A model generated the notes under the pieces. That model saw nothing but the letters and a program-made list of their open reading frames with translations. It ran no database searches and had not been told where the DNA came from. Positions 19,813 through 30,646 of a stretch of 64,000 nt of DNA are shown one piece after another. Source of the stretch: Bacteroidota bacterium (GTDB lineage: Bacteria; Bacteroidota; Bacteroidia; Bacteroidales; WCHB1-69); contig JAGDMF010000006.1 of assembly GCA_017860455.1 (NCBI GenBank), forward strand, positions 1-64,000, read 5' to 3'. A program made the translations under genes and the position numbers. Position 1 is the stretch's first letter; each line of letters starts with the position of its first letter.

Positions 19813-20802
19813 CTAGTAATGTGGACATTCTAGGTCTTTAATATGTTTCACTTTTTCAGGACAAGGTAATAATAATTGGAAAGTAACTTCATGAGCACCG
19901 CCTGAGCTACCTGAAAGTTCATTTACAGTAATATCATAAGAGTATCCGATTCTGAATTGTTCGTGTTGTAAACCACTGGTAAAGATCAAAGCATCTGAAC
20001 CTTGTAAACTATGGCGATACCATAGACCTACGGTAAAAGGATAGAAATTCAAATAGAAACCTTCATTAAAGTAGTGGTATGTCATTTGTTGTTGGTAGAT
20101 AAAATTAGGGCTAATAGAAACATCTCCGAAGGTCAATTCTTTTTTACTTTTTCTATAAATATCGAAAGTACCTCCCATGTGAGCAGTATATTTAATTGGA
20201 TGTCTATAAGTTTCAGAAATAAAACCAACATACATTGGAACTAAATGGTGTGCTGCAAATCCAAAGTAAAAATTTTTGAAATAGCCTAACATCCCGGCAG
20301 AGATATCCAGTTGACCCTTAACCAAGTCTCCGGGAGGAACTTCAGCCGTTTGGTATACAAATCCGTATTTTGGATCGATCATATCACCAAAAGTGAGTTT
20401 GCTCCAGTCTAAGCTTCTTTGATAGTAACCAGCTGAGAGGGCAAATCTCATATTGAATTTTCTAGTCACTTTCAACTTGAATGAATACATAAAGTTGGCA
20501 CTATACGTTTTAAATGTTCCGGTACCTTCGTGGTCACCATACAACAAAACACCAATACCCCCATTAATTTTATCAAAATGTTGATCATAACTTACGGAAT
20601 AAGTTACAAATTCACTCGGCATGCTGGGCCACTGATCTCTGAAACTGGTTGCTATTCTAGGACAAACATTTGTACCTGCCATAGCCGGATTCAAGTAGAG
20701 CGGATTAGCATAGAACTGTGAAAAATGGGCATCTTGTGCGTTTACCATACTTGTGGTAAGTAATAATGCCGTGGTTAATAGAACACAAAATAGTCTTGAC
20801 AT
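19813..20802 (-). CDS. PorP/SprF family T9SS membrane protein
   Basis: Signal peptide then QDAHFSQFYANPLYLNPAMAGTNVCPRIATSFRDQWP...GLQHEQFRIGYSYDITVNEL. Confidence 0.9.
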   Translation of the reverse strand: MSRLFCVLLTTALLLTTSMVNAQDAHFSQFYANPLYLNPAMAGTNVCPRIATSFRDQWPSMPSEFVTYSVSYDQHFDKINGGIGVLLYGDHEGTGTFKTYSANFMYSFKLKVTRKFNMRFALSAGYYQRSLDWSKLTFGDMIDPKYGFVYQTAEVPPGDLVKGQLDISAGMLGYFKNFYFGFAAHHLVPMYVGFISETYRHPIKYTAHMGGTFDIYRKSKKELTFGDVSISPNFIYQQQMTYHYFNEGFYLNFYPFTVGLWYRHSLQGSDALIFTSGLQHEQFRIGYSYDITVNELSGSSGGAHEVTFQLLLPCPEKVKHIKDLECPHY

Positions 20803-20944
20803 ATTAAAATTCGATTTTTGCGTTGCAAAAGTAATTATTTTTTTCTAATATTCGTTTTATATTTATCATTAATCTTATAATTTTTTTCTTTTTTAATCGT
20901 TATTTATCAAAAAAATAACCGAATATCAATTATTATAACGGAAT

Positions 20945-23900
20945 ATGGAACAAAAATCTTGGGTGCTGATACTATTTTTTATTAGTTTTTTGCTTTTTTC
21001 ATTTGATAATCAAGCACAAAATATTAATAAAACCTATACTATTGAGTGGGAAAATCCTCAAATGAACATCAACGAAGATGGATCTGAAGTAAAATTACTC
21101 TATTTTAAAGAGGCATTTTATGAAAATGAGTTCCCTTCCTTACCTGTTTATGTTGATAAAATTTTAGTTCCGGCAAATTATAATACATACCAATATATTA
21201 TTACCGATTTAATAACTGAACCTTTCAGTGCAGAGGATGCTGCATTGATTCCATCCGGATATCGTAAAAACAATGTTTCCGTTCAAATAACTACCGCTGC
21301 TTCTAAAAATCAAAATTTTGCATTAATTCATTTTATTCCCATTATATACTCAGGAAATAAAGCTCAAAAAGTAACTTCATTTAAAATAGAGATTACACCC
21401 AGTAGTGTAGCACCTATCAAAAAATACAAAGGGGTTTCAAATTCTGTTTTATCCTCTGGAAACTGGTATAAAATTGGAATCGTTAATTCAGGCATTTATA
21501 AAGTGACTTATGAAAATCTCGTAGCTATGGGAATATCTTCATCTGCAATGAATTCATCCCATTTATCCCTTTTCGGAAATGGAGGCAATATGTTACCTGA
21601 ACGCAACAATGTAGACAGACCTTCCGATTTGGTTGAAAATAGTATCTGGATTCAGGATGGAGGTGATGGCGTTTTTAATGCCGGTGATTACTTTTTATTT
21701 TATGGTAAAGGGATCCATTCCTGGTCAGTTGATGCTCCATTGCAAACTTTTACACATAATTATAATGTATACGCTGATAAAACTTATTATTTTATCACTT
21801 TTGATCCCACAATTGGTTTAAAAAAAAGGATAACTCAAGTGGATAATTCAGGTTTGTCGGATAATATATCCATCAATTCTTTTACTCATTACGATTTTTA
21901 TGAAAACGATAAATATAATTTTGCTGAATCGGGAAGACAATGGTTTGATGAAGGATTTGAAATTGAAAACACAAAATCATATAACTTTAACTTACCAGAA
22001 CCCTTAGGAACTCCATTAAGATTAACTTTTGTGGCAGGAACTACCATTAGTCAAAGCTCCTCATTTTCGATTGTTGTTAACAATACGACTTTACAAAACA
22101 TGTCACTATCTGCAGTCATGTCAGGAAATTTTGGGGTTTCCAATGTTAAAAATTACTCCGTTAATAATCCTTCAACTCCTTTACATATTTCAATGACTTA
22201 CAACAAACCGCAATCTTCATCGATAGCCTATTTGGATTATATTGAACTGCAATTGGACTGTTATTTAAAATTCTACAAAGATCAGTTTCCATTTTGTGCT
22301 CCTCAGTCTGTAGGTGAAGGGAATATTGCAGTTTTTGAAATGAGTAACGCCAATAGTGCAACAAAAATCTGGGATATTTCCAATCCTTATGAACCTGTTC
22401 AAATACTAGGCAATTTAACTAATTCTGTATTTTCTTTTAAAACTTCCACCAATACTTTAAAGTATTTTCAGGCATTTAATGGAAATAGTTTTTTAAGTGT
22501 CTCAACTATCGGGAAGATCAATAATCAAAATCTGATTGGAACCTCTGATGTAGATATGATCATCATTACTCATCCTGATTTTCTGTCTGAAGCAAAAAGA
22601 CATGCCCAATTGAGATCCAATAGTGAAGGATTGTCTATTGTTGTGGTTACTCCGGAGCAGGTTTACAACGAGTTTTCATCCGGAACTGCTGATCCTACAG
22701 CTATTAGAGATTACATGAGAGCTGTTTACAAAAAAACAGAAGGTGAATTTCCTCAGTATTTATTGCTATTCGGAAGACCCTCTTATGACTACAGAGGAAG
22801 AGTTTCCGGCACCAAATTATTCGTTCCAAACTATCAATTACAGGAATCTTTCAGTGAAAACAATTTGAGAGCCAATGACGATTATTTTGGGGTATTGGAT
22901 GATAATGAGGGGGAATCCGGTTTTGGATTGATCGATATCGGTATCGGTAGATTTCCGGTAACAACATTAAATCAAGCAGCCATCTGTGTAGATAAAACAG
23001 CCAATTATACTGCCAGACAAAGTTTAGTATCCGATAATTCTACCATCATTTCCAATTATGGAGATTGGAAAAATGTGATCACTTTTGTTGGAGATGATGA
23101 GGAGGATAATTACCACATGATGACTGTAAATGCAGGCGCTATCAAAGTTGGGGCCAGATATCCCCATTTCAATTTGGACAAAATCTATTGTGATGCGTTT
23201 GAACAAGTTTCTTATGCCGGAGGACAAAGATATCCTGAAGTAAACAAAGCGATCAATAACAGAATGCAAAAAGGATCTTTGATTTTTGCTTATGCCGGTC
23301 ATGGTGGTGCCAATGGTTGGGGACATGAACGCTATTTGGAAATTTCTGATATCAACAAATGGACTAACAAATACAATCAACCCTGGATGTTTAATTTTAC
23401 TTGCTCTTTTGGGTGGATTGACAGAAAATCTGTATCTCCTTCTGAACTGATCTTTATTAACGACAAAGGGGGAGCTTCAGCCATGCTCACAACAACAAGA
23501 GTTGCTTTTGCAGGACCCAATTATATTTTTTGCGAACATCTTTTTAATGTACCATTTATTGATGATAATAACAACGTCATCACAATTGGAAATTTGAATA
23601 AAGAGGGAAAAAACAGAGCTTCCAATAATGATAATTTAAGAATGTTTGTTGTTTTAGGAGACCCTTCTTTAAAATTAAGTTTTCCAGTTTACAATGTGAT
23701 AACGGATTCTATAAATGGAGTTTCTGTTTTGCAGGAATCTGACACCATCAGAGCATTGGAAAAAGTAACAATTAAAGGTCACGTAACCGATTTGAATGGT
23801 ACTATTTTAGAGCAGTTCAACGGCTCAATTTTCCCTTCTGTCTATGATAAAAGTGTCAGAGTCTCTACCTTAATGAATGATCCTGATCAAGTAGATGGTC

Positions 23901-24772
23901 CTTTTGAATTTGAGGTTCAAAAAAATATCATTTTTAAAGGAAATGCTTCAGTAATAAACGGTTATTTTGAGTTCACGTTTATTGTTCCTAAAGATATCAA
24001 TTATGCTTATGGAAACGGAAAGATAAGCTATTACTTCAAATCTTCCAATATGGATGGAAAAGGGTACACTTCAAATTTCATTATTGGTGGTGTGAGTCCA
24101 AATCCAATAACTGATGAAAAAGGTCCTGAAATTCACATTTTTTTAAATGATGAAAAATTTGTCAACGGAGGAATTACGAATCCTAATCCTCAATTGATCG
24201 TAAAACTGAAGGATGATAATGGTATTAACACAACCGGAAACGGAATTGGGCACGATTTAATTGCGATTTTAGACAATAACTCTGACTCACAAGTAACACT
24301 CAACGACTTTTATCAAGCTGAAAAAGATAGTTTTAACACAGGAATTGTTAGATATCCATTGACCGATATAGCTCCAGGCACCCATACTTTAAAAATCAGA
24401 GCCTGGGACATTGCCAATAATGTATCGGAATCCACCATCGAATTTACGGTTATGAATGATGCAAATCTTGAAATTGAGCATGTTCTCAATTATCCAAATC
24501 CATTCACAACCCATACTCAATTTTTCTTTGAGCACAATCAACCCGGTCAAACCTTTGACATTATGGTTCAAATCTTTACTATTTCCGGTAAATTAGTGAA
24601 GACTATCCACTCTACACAATTTTTAACAGGCACCCGTTCAGAGGGTATCGACTGGAATGGGTTGGATGATTTTGGCGATAAATTGGCAAAAGGAACTTAT
24701 GTTTACAAATTGCTGGTTCGAAATGCAAATCATGATACTGTAGAAAAATTTGAGAAAATTGTTATCTTATAA
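20945..24772 (+). CDS. porU: T9SS sortase PorU (C25 gingipain-like peptidase)
   Basis: VDMIIITHPDFLSEAKRHAQLRSNSEGLSIVVVTPEQVYNEFSSG..DPTAIRDYMR; catalytic FAYAGHGGANGWGHE and FNFTCSFGWID; C-terminal FlgD-like segment. Confidence 0.92.
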   Translation: MEQKSWVLILFFISFLLFSFDNQAQNINKTYTIEWENPQMNINEDGSEVKLLYFKEAFYENEFPSLPVYVDKILVPANYNTYQYIITDLITEPFSAEDAALIPSGYRKNNVSVQITTAASKNQNFALIHFIPIIYSGNKAQKVTSFKIEITPSSVAPIKKYKGVSNSVLSSGNWYKIGIVNSGIYKVTYENLVAMGISSSAMNSSHLSLFGNGGNMLPERNNVDRPSDLVENSIWIQDGGDGVFNAGDYFLFYGKGIHSWSVDAPLQTFTHNYNVYADKTYYFITFDPTIGLKKRITQVDNSGLSDNISINSFTHYDFYENDKYNFAESGRQWFDEGFEIENTKSYNFNLPEPLGTPLRLTFVAGTTISQSSSFSIVVNNTTLQNMSLSAVMSGNFGVSNVKNYSVNNPSTPLHISMTYNKPQSSSIAYLDYIELQLDCYLKFYKDQFPFCAPQSVGEGNIAVFEMSNANSATKIWDISNPYEPVQILGNLTNSVFSFKTSTNTLKYFQAFNGNSFLSVSTIGKINNQNLIGTSDVDMIIITHPDFLSEAKRHAQLRSNSEGLSIVVVTPEQVYNEFSSGTADPTAIRDYMRAVYKKTEGEFPQYLLLFGRPSYDYRGRVSGTKLFVPNYQLQESFSENNLRANDDYFGVLDDNEGESGFGLIDIGIGRFPVTTLNQAAICVDKTANYTARQSLVSDNSTIISNYGDWKNVITFVGDDEEDNYHMMTVNAGAIKVGARYPHFNLDKIYCDAFEQVSYAGGQRYPEVNKAINNRMQKGSLIFAYAGHGGANGWGHERYLEISDINKWTNKYNQPWMFNFTCSFGWIDRKSVSPSELIFINDKGGASAMLTTTRVAFAGPNYIFCEHLFNVPFIDDNNNVITIGNLNKEGKNRASNNDNLRMFVVLGDPSLKLSFPVYNVITDSINGVSVLQESDTIRALEKVTIKGHVTDLNGTILEQFNGSIFPSVYDKSVRVSTLMNDPDQVDGPFEFEVQKNIIFKGNASVINGYFEFTFIVPKDINYAYGNGKISYYFKSSNMDGKGYTSNFIIGGVSPNPITDEKGPEIHIFLNDEKFVNGGITNPNPQLIVKLKDDNGINTTGNGIGHDLIAILDNNSDSQVTLNDFYQAEKDSFNTGIVRYPLTDIAPGTHTLKIRAWDIANNVSESTIEFTVMNDANLEIEHVLNYPNPFTTHTQFFFEHNQPGQTFDIMVQIFTISGKLVKTIHSTQFLTGTRSEGIDWNGLDDFGDKLAKGTYVYKLLVRNANHDTVEKFEKIVIL

Positions 24773-24828
24773 AATATTATTAGTATTTTTGCGTTTCTTT
24801 TGAATTATTATCAGCAATTTATATCTAT

Positions 24829-26076
24829 ATGACAAACAAAAGCATATTTTTAACTGTACTTATCTTACTATCAATAACTTTAGCTCATTCTCAGGACTCT
24901 TTTGATTTTGAAAATCCTTCTGCTCCCTACTATAATGCCATGACTACAGCAGTTCCATTTCTTATGATTTCCCCTGATTCAAGAGGTGCAGGAATGGGAG
25001 ATATTGGGGTTGCTTCATCCGCAGATATCAATTCTCAACATTACAATGCTGCTAAATACGTGTTTAGCAAAAGTAAATTCGGGATCTCAATGTCCTATAC
25101 TCCTTGGTTAGCCGAGTTGGTGAATGATATTGACTTAGCCTATGTTTGTGGGTTTGTTAAATTAACAGACATGGATGCTATTGCATTTTCTTTAAGATAT
25201 TTTTCATTAGGTTCTATTCAATTTACTGACTATTTTGGATATAATATCGGACCGGAAAGAACACCACACGAATTTGCGATTGATGCTTCCTATTCCAGAA
25301 AATTCTCTGACCATTTTTCAATGTCTTTGACTCCTCGTTTCATATACTCCAATCTTGCATCTGATGTAGTGGTTACCGGTGTTGAAATGAAACCGGGAAC
25401 AGCTATCGCTGCTGATTTAGGTATGTTTTATGAACAAGATTTTGATTCTCAAAGTTTTGAAAATCAAACATTTAGAGCAGGTGTCTGTTTCTCAAATATT
25501 GGAAATAAAATATCCTATACTGATGGTAGTATCAATAAAGATTTTCTACCTACCAATCTTAGAATTGGTCTTTCCTACACCATGGATATTGACAAGTACA
25601 ACAAATGGAGTTTCTTAGGGGAAGTAGGAAAACTGTTAGTACCAACCAATCCCGTTAAAAAGGTCAATGAATTAGGTACTCCGATTACTAATCCGGATGG
25701 AAGCTATGTGTATTATGGTAATGGTATGAATCCAAAAGATATCAGTACTTTTCAAGGTATTTTGAGATCTTTCTATGATTCTCCGGGTGGTTTTAATGAA
25801 GAGATGAGAGAAATTGTATTTGCTGTTGGTACAGAATATGTGTACAACGATCTGTTTTCCATTAGATTAGGAACATTTTTTGAAAACCAGTATAAAGGGG
25901 ATCGAAAATTTGGAGAAGTGGGAGTTGGTTTGAAATACAATGTATTTATTATTGATGTTTCTTATCTGGTCACATTCACCAACAGAAATCCATTAGCCAA
26001 TACGTTAAGATTCTCATTATCCTTTGATTTTGAATCGTTTTATGCTAAAGATATAAAAAGACAAGGCAAAAAATAG
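24829..26076 (+). CDS. porV: T9SS outer membrane protein PorV
   Basis: ITTAVPFLMISPDSRGAGMGDIGVAS-type motif (TAVPFLMISPDSRGAGMGDIGVASSADINSQHYNAAKYVFS). Confidence 0.92.
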   Translation: MTNKSIFLTVLILLSITLAHSQDSFDFENPSAPYYNAMTTAVPFLMISPDSRGAGMGDIGVASSADINSQHYNAAKYVFSKSKFGISMSYTPWLAELVNDIDLAYVCGFVKLTDMDAIAFSLRYFSLGSIQFTDYFGYNIGPERTPHEFAIDASYSRKFSDHFSMSLTPRFIYSNLASDVVVTGVEMKPGTAIAADLGMFYEQDFDSQSFENQTFRAGVCFSNIGNKISYTDGSINKDFLPTNLRIGLSYTMDIDKYNKWSFLGEVGKLLVPTNPVKKVNELGTPITNPDGSYVYYGNGMNPKDISTFQGILRSFYDSPGGFNEEMREIVFAVGTEYVYNDLFSIRLGTFFENQYKGDRKFGEVGVGLKYNVFIIDVSYLVTFTNRNPLANTLRFSLSFDFESFYAKDIKRQGKK

Positions 26077-26082
26077 CGTTTC

Positions 26083-26577
26083 ATGAAACTGAAAGTTGGG
26101 TTAGGCTACGATTCTCATAAATTGGTTGATAAGGATATCAACCAATTTCCATTTATATTAGGTGGTATTATCATTCCTAATGACAAGAGTTGCGTAGCTC
26201 ATTCTGATGGGGATGTTGTGATCCATGCTGTATGTGATGCATTGTTAGGCGCTGCAGGATTAGGAGATATTGGCACCCTTTTTCCTGATACGGATCCTCA
26301 ATTTTTCAAAAAGGATAGTCAGGAACTGCTTGACCATGTAGTTACTCTTATTTCAGATCAGGGATTTTTCGTGAATAACATTGACCTCACTATTATTTTA
26401 GAAAAACCGAAACTTTTTCCTTATAAACAAGCGATTGCCAATAATCTGGCCCGAATCCTTAAAATTACACCCGATTCCGTTTCTGTAAAAGCCAAAACCA
26501 ATGAAGGATTAGATGCAGTTGGCAACGGAGATGCTGTTGTGGTACATGCTATTTGCTTATTAATAAACAATTTATAA
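26083..26577 (+). CDS. ispF: 2-C-methyl-D-erythritol 2,4-cyclodiphosphate synthase
   Basis: KVGLGYDSHKLV, HSDGDVVIHAVCDALLGAAGLGDIGTLFPDTDP, KAKTNEGLDAVGNGDAVVVHA. Confidence 0.95.
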   Translation: MKLKVGLGYDSHKLVDKDINQFPFILGGIIIPNDKSCVAHSDGDVVIHAVCDALLGAAGLGDIGTLFPDTDPQFFKKDSQELLDHVVTLISDQGFFVNNIDLTIILEKPKLFPYKQAIANNLARILKITPDSVSVKAKTNEGLDAVGNGDAVVVHAICLLINNL

Positions 26578-26580
26578 ATT

Positions 26581-28728
26581 ATGAAAAAACTTTTTTTATT
26601 CACCCTTTTAAGTCTGACCGTCATGTTGTCGAATGCACAAAAACCTAAAGACCAAAATACTACAAAACCTGAAACCAACAATTCTGCTCCTACAGATATC
26701 CTAAAAAATCCATTAGTTGCAGAATGGGATACCCCATTTCAAACGCCACCTTTTGAATTGATCAAATTGGAACACTATTTGCCTGCTTTTGAATATGCTT
26801 TAAAACAAGCTAAGCAAGATATTTATATGATTGCCAATCAAAAATCTGTTCCTACATTTGAAAATACTGTTGTAGCCATGGATCGTAGTGGTGCGTTGTT
26901 GAGCAGAATTTCTAATGTTTTCTTTAATATGTTATCAGCTAACACTTCACCTGAACTACAAAAAATTGCGCAAGAAGTGAGCCCACTATTAACCCAACAC
27001 TCTAATGAAATTTATCACGACAAAGCACTTTTCAATAGAGTTAAGGAAGTTTATAAAATAAAAGAAAAATTGGAAAAACCGGAAGATAAAATGTTATTGG
27101 AGAAAACATACAAAGCATTTATCAACAGTGGTGCTGAACTTTCATTAGAAGACCAGGAAGTGTACAACAACATCTCTATGCAACTCTCTAAACTTTCTTT
27201 ACAATTCAGTGAAAATGTATTATCTGCAACGAATGCTTTTGAAGTAGTATTTTCCAATAAAGAGGAATTAAAAGGGTTACCAGAGAACGAGTTAGCAATT
27301 GCTCAGGAAAAAGCAAAAGCAAAAGGACAAGAGGGTTATCTATTTGATCTTTCAGCTCCCAGTTATGGTGCCATTATGAAATATGCCGATGATCGTAAAT
27401 TACGAGAAAAATTCTATAAAATTTACAATTCCAGAGCCTTTGAAGGTGAGTTTGACAACAATGGAATCATTGCAGAGATCGTAAGCTTAAGATTCAAATT
27501 GGCACATCTTATGGGATTTGAAAACTATGCGGAATATGCTCTTCAGGATCGTATGGCTGAAAATCCAAAAAATGTGTATAACCTTTTAGATCAGCTTTTA
27601 GAAGTTTCCTACGCAGCAGCAAAAGGGGAGATTGAAGAGATCACAAAATATGCCCAAAGCATTGGTTTTAAAGGAAATTTAGAAAGATGGGATTTCACTT
27701 ATTATTCAGAAAAATACAAAAACTTTAAGTTTAACATTTCTGATGAGATGGTAAAACCCTATTTCAAATTGGAAAATGTGATTGATGGTGTATTTAAATT
27801 AACCAACAAATTGTATGGTATTACATACAAACAAAATAAAAAAATTCAGGTTTATCATCAAGATGTAACTGTTTATGAAGTATACAGAAATAAAAATCTT
27901 CTTGGAATTTTATATTTAGATTTTCACCCAAGAGCTTCTAAAAGAGGTGGTGCCTGGATGACCTCTTTCAGAGAACAATCGATTGATGCCAAAGGGAATA
28001 ATATCAGACCACTTGTTTCATTAGTGATGAACTTTACTCCTTCCACTCCAGGAAATCCCTCTTTGTTGACCTATGATGAAGTGACCACTTTCCTTCATGA
28101 ATTTGGACACGGTTTACATGGATTGTTATCCAATGTAACTTATGAATCGATTTCCGGTACCAGTGTTCCGAGAGATTTTGTTGAATTACCATCTCAAATC
28201 ATGGAAAATTTTGCATCCAATCAGGAATTTTTAAAATTGTTTGCTTACCATTACAAAACTAAAAAACTGATCCCTGAAGAAACCATTCAAAAATTGAAAG
28301 ATATGGATAATTATTTATCCGGTTACACATTTTGCAGACAATTAACTTTTGGATATCTGGATATGATGTGGCACACTTTAACTCCTGAAAGATTAACCGA
28401 AATAACAGAAATGGAACGTGAAGCGATTGCTAAGACCGAACTACTTCCTAGAGTGGATGGAACCTGTATCAGTACTGCATTCAGTCATATTTTTGCAGGT
28501 GGTTATGCTGCAGGATATTATGGATACAAATGGGCAGAGGTATTAGATGCTGATGCTTTCTCTTATTTCGTTGAAAATGGCGTATATAATAAAAAAATTG
28601 CAGATTCATTTGTTGAAAACATCCTTTCTAAAGGGGGAACTTTAAAAGCGATGGATATGTACACCAAGTTCCGTGGTAGAGAACCTCAGGTAGACGCTCT
28701 TTTGAAACGCAGCGGGTTAAAAAAATAG
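26581..28728 (+). CDS. M3 family oligopeptidase (peptidyl-dipeptidase Dcp-like)
   Basis: TFLHEFGHGLHGLLSNVTYESISGTSVPRDFVELPSQIMENF. Confidence 0.93.
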   Translation: MKKLFLFTLLSLTVMLSNAQKPKDQNTTKPETNNSAPTDILKNPLVAEWDTPFQTPPFELIKLEHYLPAFEYALKQAKQDIYMIANQKSVPTFENTVVAMDRSGALLSRISNVFFNMLSANTSPELQKIAQEVSPLLTQHSNEIYHDKALFNRVKEVYKIKEKLEKPEDKMLLEKTYKAFINSGAELSLEDQEVYNNISMQLSKLSLQFSENVLSATNAFEVVFSNKEELKGLPENELAIAQEKAKAKGQEGYLFDLSAPSYGAIMKYADDRKLREKFYKIYNSRAFEGEFDNNGIIAEIVSLRFKLAHLMGFENYAEYALQDRMAENPKNVYNLLDQLLEVSYAAAKGEIEEITKYAQSIGFKGNLERWDFTYYSEKYKNFKFNISDEMVKPYFKLENVIDGVFKLTNKLYGITYKQNKKIQVYHQDVTVYEVYRNKNLLGILYLDFHPRASKRGGAWMTSFREQSIDAKGNNIRPLVSLVMNFTPSTPGNPSLLTYDEVTTFLHEFGHGLHGLLSNVTYESISGTSVPRDFVELPSQIMENFASNQEFLKLFAYHYKTKKLIPEETIQKLKDMDNYLSGYTFCRQLTFGYLDMMWHTLTPERLTEITEMEREAIAKTELLPRVDGTCISTAFSHIFAGGYAAGYYGYKWAEVLDADAFSYFVENGVYNKKIADSFVENILSKGGTLKAMDMYTKFRGREPQVDALLKRSGLKK

Positions 28729-28738
28729 ATCTCATTTT

Positions 28739-28770
28739 TTTGGAAATTAGGTTATTTTTATGTATATTTG
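28739..28770 (+). promoter_or_regulatory. Bacteroidota-type promoter (-33 TTTG, N20, -7 TATATTTG) of kdd
   Basis: TTTG at 28739-28742 and TATATTTG at 28763-28770. Confidence 0.65.
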
Positions 28771-28846
28771 CCGCGCAATAAAAAAAAGCAAAAAACAAAC
28801 ATAAAATATTAAAAATTAATTATTTACATTTTAATTCAGATTAAAA

Positions 28847-29890
28847 ATGCAAAAAAAAGGAAACAAATACGGAACACACCGCGTAATCGAGCCAGTAGGA
28901 GTATTACCACAACCAGCAAATAAAATTGACAACAACATGGATGAGATCTATGACAATGAGATCTTAATTGATGTTCAGACCTTAAATGTAGACTCTGCTT
29001 CATTTACTCAAATCAAAGAACAAGCCGGTGGTGATCATGAAAAAATTAAAGAGATCATGTTAGGCATTGTTGCAAAACAAGGAAAACATAGAAATCCGGT
29101 AACCGGATCAGGTGGTATGTTACTAGGAACAGTTGAAAAAATCGGAGATGCATTAAAAGGTAAAATTGATCTAAAAGAGGGTGATAAAATTGCCACATTA
29201 GTATCATTATCTTTAACTCCATTAAGAATAGATAAAATTAAAGCGATTCGTGACTCTATCGACCAAGTGGACATTGATGGAAAAGCGATCCTTTTTGAAA
29301 GTGGTATTTATGCCAAAATACCTACTGACATGCCTGAAACATTAGCATTATCAGCACTTGACGTTGCCGGAGCTCCTGCACAAACAGCCAAATTATGCAA
29401 ACCGGGTCAAACTGTATTGATTATTGGTGCCGGAGGAAAATCAGGTATGTTATGTTGTTATGAAGCTAAAAAACGTGTAGGTGTTACCGGAAAAGTGATT
29501 GGTATGTGTGGAAGTCAACACTCTGCTGAAAGATTAGAGAAACTAGGATTCTGTCATGAAGTATTTGTTGGAAATGCGAAAGATCCAGTAGCGATGATGA
29601 CAAAAATTGAAGAGTTAACCAACGGTCAGATGGCAGATTTAACCATCAACAATGTAAATGTTCCTGACACTGAAATGACCAGTATTCTATGTACTAAAAA
29701 TGACGGTATGGTATATTTCTTCTCTATGGCAACCAGCTTCACCAAAGCAGCTTTAGGAGCTGAAGGAGTTGGAAGTGATGTTACTATGATTGTAGGAAAC
29801 GGTTATACCAAAGATCACGCTGAAATCACTTTAGAATTACTACGTGAAAGCAAAGAATTACGCGAATTATTCACAGAATTATACGCATAA
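28847..29890 (+). CDS. kdd: L-erythro-3,5-diaminohexanoate dehydrogenase
   Basis: MQKKGNKYGTHRVIEPVGVLPQPANKIDN; NAD-binding VLIIGAGGKSGMLCCYEAKKRVG. Confidence 0.88.
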   Translation: MQKKGNKYGTHRVIEPVGVLPQPANKIDNNMDEIYDNEILIDVQTLNVDSASFTQIKEQAGGDHEKIKEIMLGIVAKQGKHRNPVTGSGGMLLGTVEKIGDALKGKIDLKEGDKIATLVSLSLTPLRIDKIKAIRDSIDQVDIDGKAILFESGIYAKIPTDMPETLALSALDVAGAPAQTAKLCKPGQTVLIIGAGGKSGMLCCYEAKKRVGVTGKVIGMCGSQHSAERLEKLGFCHEVFVGNAKDPVAMMTKIEELTNGQMADLTINNVNVPDTEMTSILCTKNDGMVYFFSMATSFTKAALGAEGVGSDVTMIVGNGYTKDHAEITLELLRESKELRELFTELYA

Positions 29891-29908
29891 TTTTTTATAA
29901 AACTATCG

Positions 29909-29940
29909 AAAAAAGGCTCCTTTTGGGGTCTTTTTTTTTT
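29909..29940 (+). terminator. Rho-independent terminator of kdd
   Basis: AAAAAAGGCTCC TTTT GGGGTCTTTTTTTTTTTT (G-U pairs in stem). Confidence 0.7.
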
Positions 29941-30003
29941 GACCAGAGACGAGAGACTGGAGACTGGAGACGAGAGACTGGTGACTGGTGACTGGTGACG
30001 AGC
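29941..30003. repeat. Heptamer array E, 9 x 7 bp (GACTGGA/GACGAGA/GACTGGT)
   Basis: GACCAGA GACGAGA GACTGGA GACTGGA GACGAGA GACTGGT x3 GACGAGC. Confidence 0.95.
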
Positions 30004-30021
30004 TCAGATATAAGAGTGATG

Positions 30022-30056
30022 CATTTTTCATTCTTCATTTTTAATTATTCATTTAA
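30022..30056. repeat. Heptamer array F, 5 x 7 bp (CATTTTT-type)
   Basis: CATTTTT CATTCTT CATTTTT AATTATT CATTTAA; inverted relative to array C. Confidence 0.7.
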
Positions 30057-30208
30057 TATTTGCTCATTTGCTTTTTTTATTATATTTGCCTTTCTAAGTC
30101 CATACATTGAACTCTAAAAATCGAGTACAATAGTGGAGTTGATATTTATACAAAATTAAATCTATTCAGACTTATATAAAATTGTCATTTATCTATAAAT
30201 TAAAACAC

Positions 30209-30646
30209 ATGAGAAAATTGCTTTTGTTTGTATTTATTATTTTTATTTTTTCTTCTTGTTTTAAAAGAGAAAAAGTAATTTATATTTACAACGATAGCAA
30301 ATCAGAATGTGTTACCATTATTTGGAATAAAAAATTCAGGTATATTATTCCCGAAAAATGTGATAAAATCCCTAAATCCAAATATTTGAAATTGGATATA
30401 AGTCATATTTCCCTATCTGATGATTATATATATGTTTGCTTTCACAATAAAGGGTGGAAATTAGTTAACCCAAGTGCGATAATTGCTTATTCCGGAATAG
30501 ATACATCTCAATATAAATTTGAAAGTGATTTACCAATCATTGATAAAGTTCCAAATCAGCTGAAGTTTACACAACACAATTGTGCAATATTTGGAGTTAA
30601 ATATATGGAGGTTTGCTCACAAAATGGGACAAACATCGAATTTTAG
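30209..30646 (+). CDS. Small hypothetical lipoprotein
   Basis: MRKLLLFVFIIFIFSSCFKREKVIYIYNDSKSE with lipobox FSSC; 145 aa from ATG 30209. Confidence 0.65.
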   Translation: MRKLLLFVFIIFIFSSCFKREKVIYIYNDSKSECVTIIWNKKFRYIIPEKCDKIPKSKYLKLDISHISLSDDYIYVCFHNKGWKLVNPSAIIAYSGIDTSQYKFESDLPIIDKVPNQLKFTQHNCAIFGVKYMEVCSQNGTNIEF

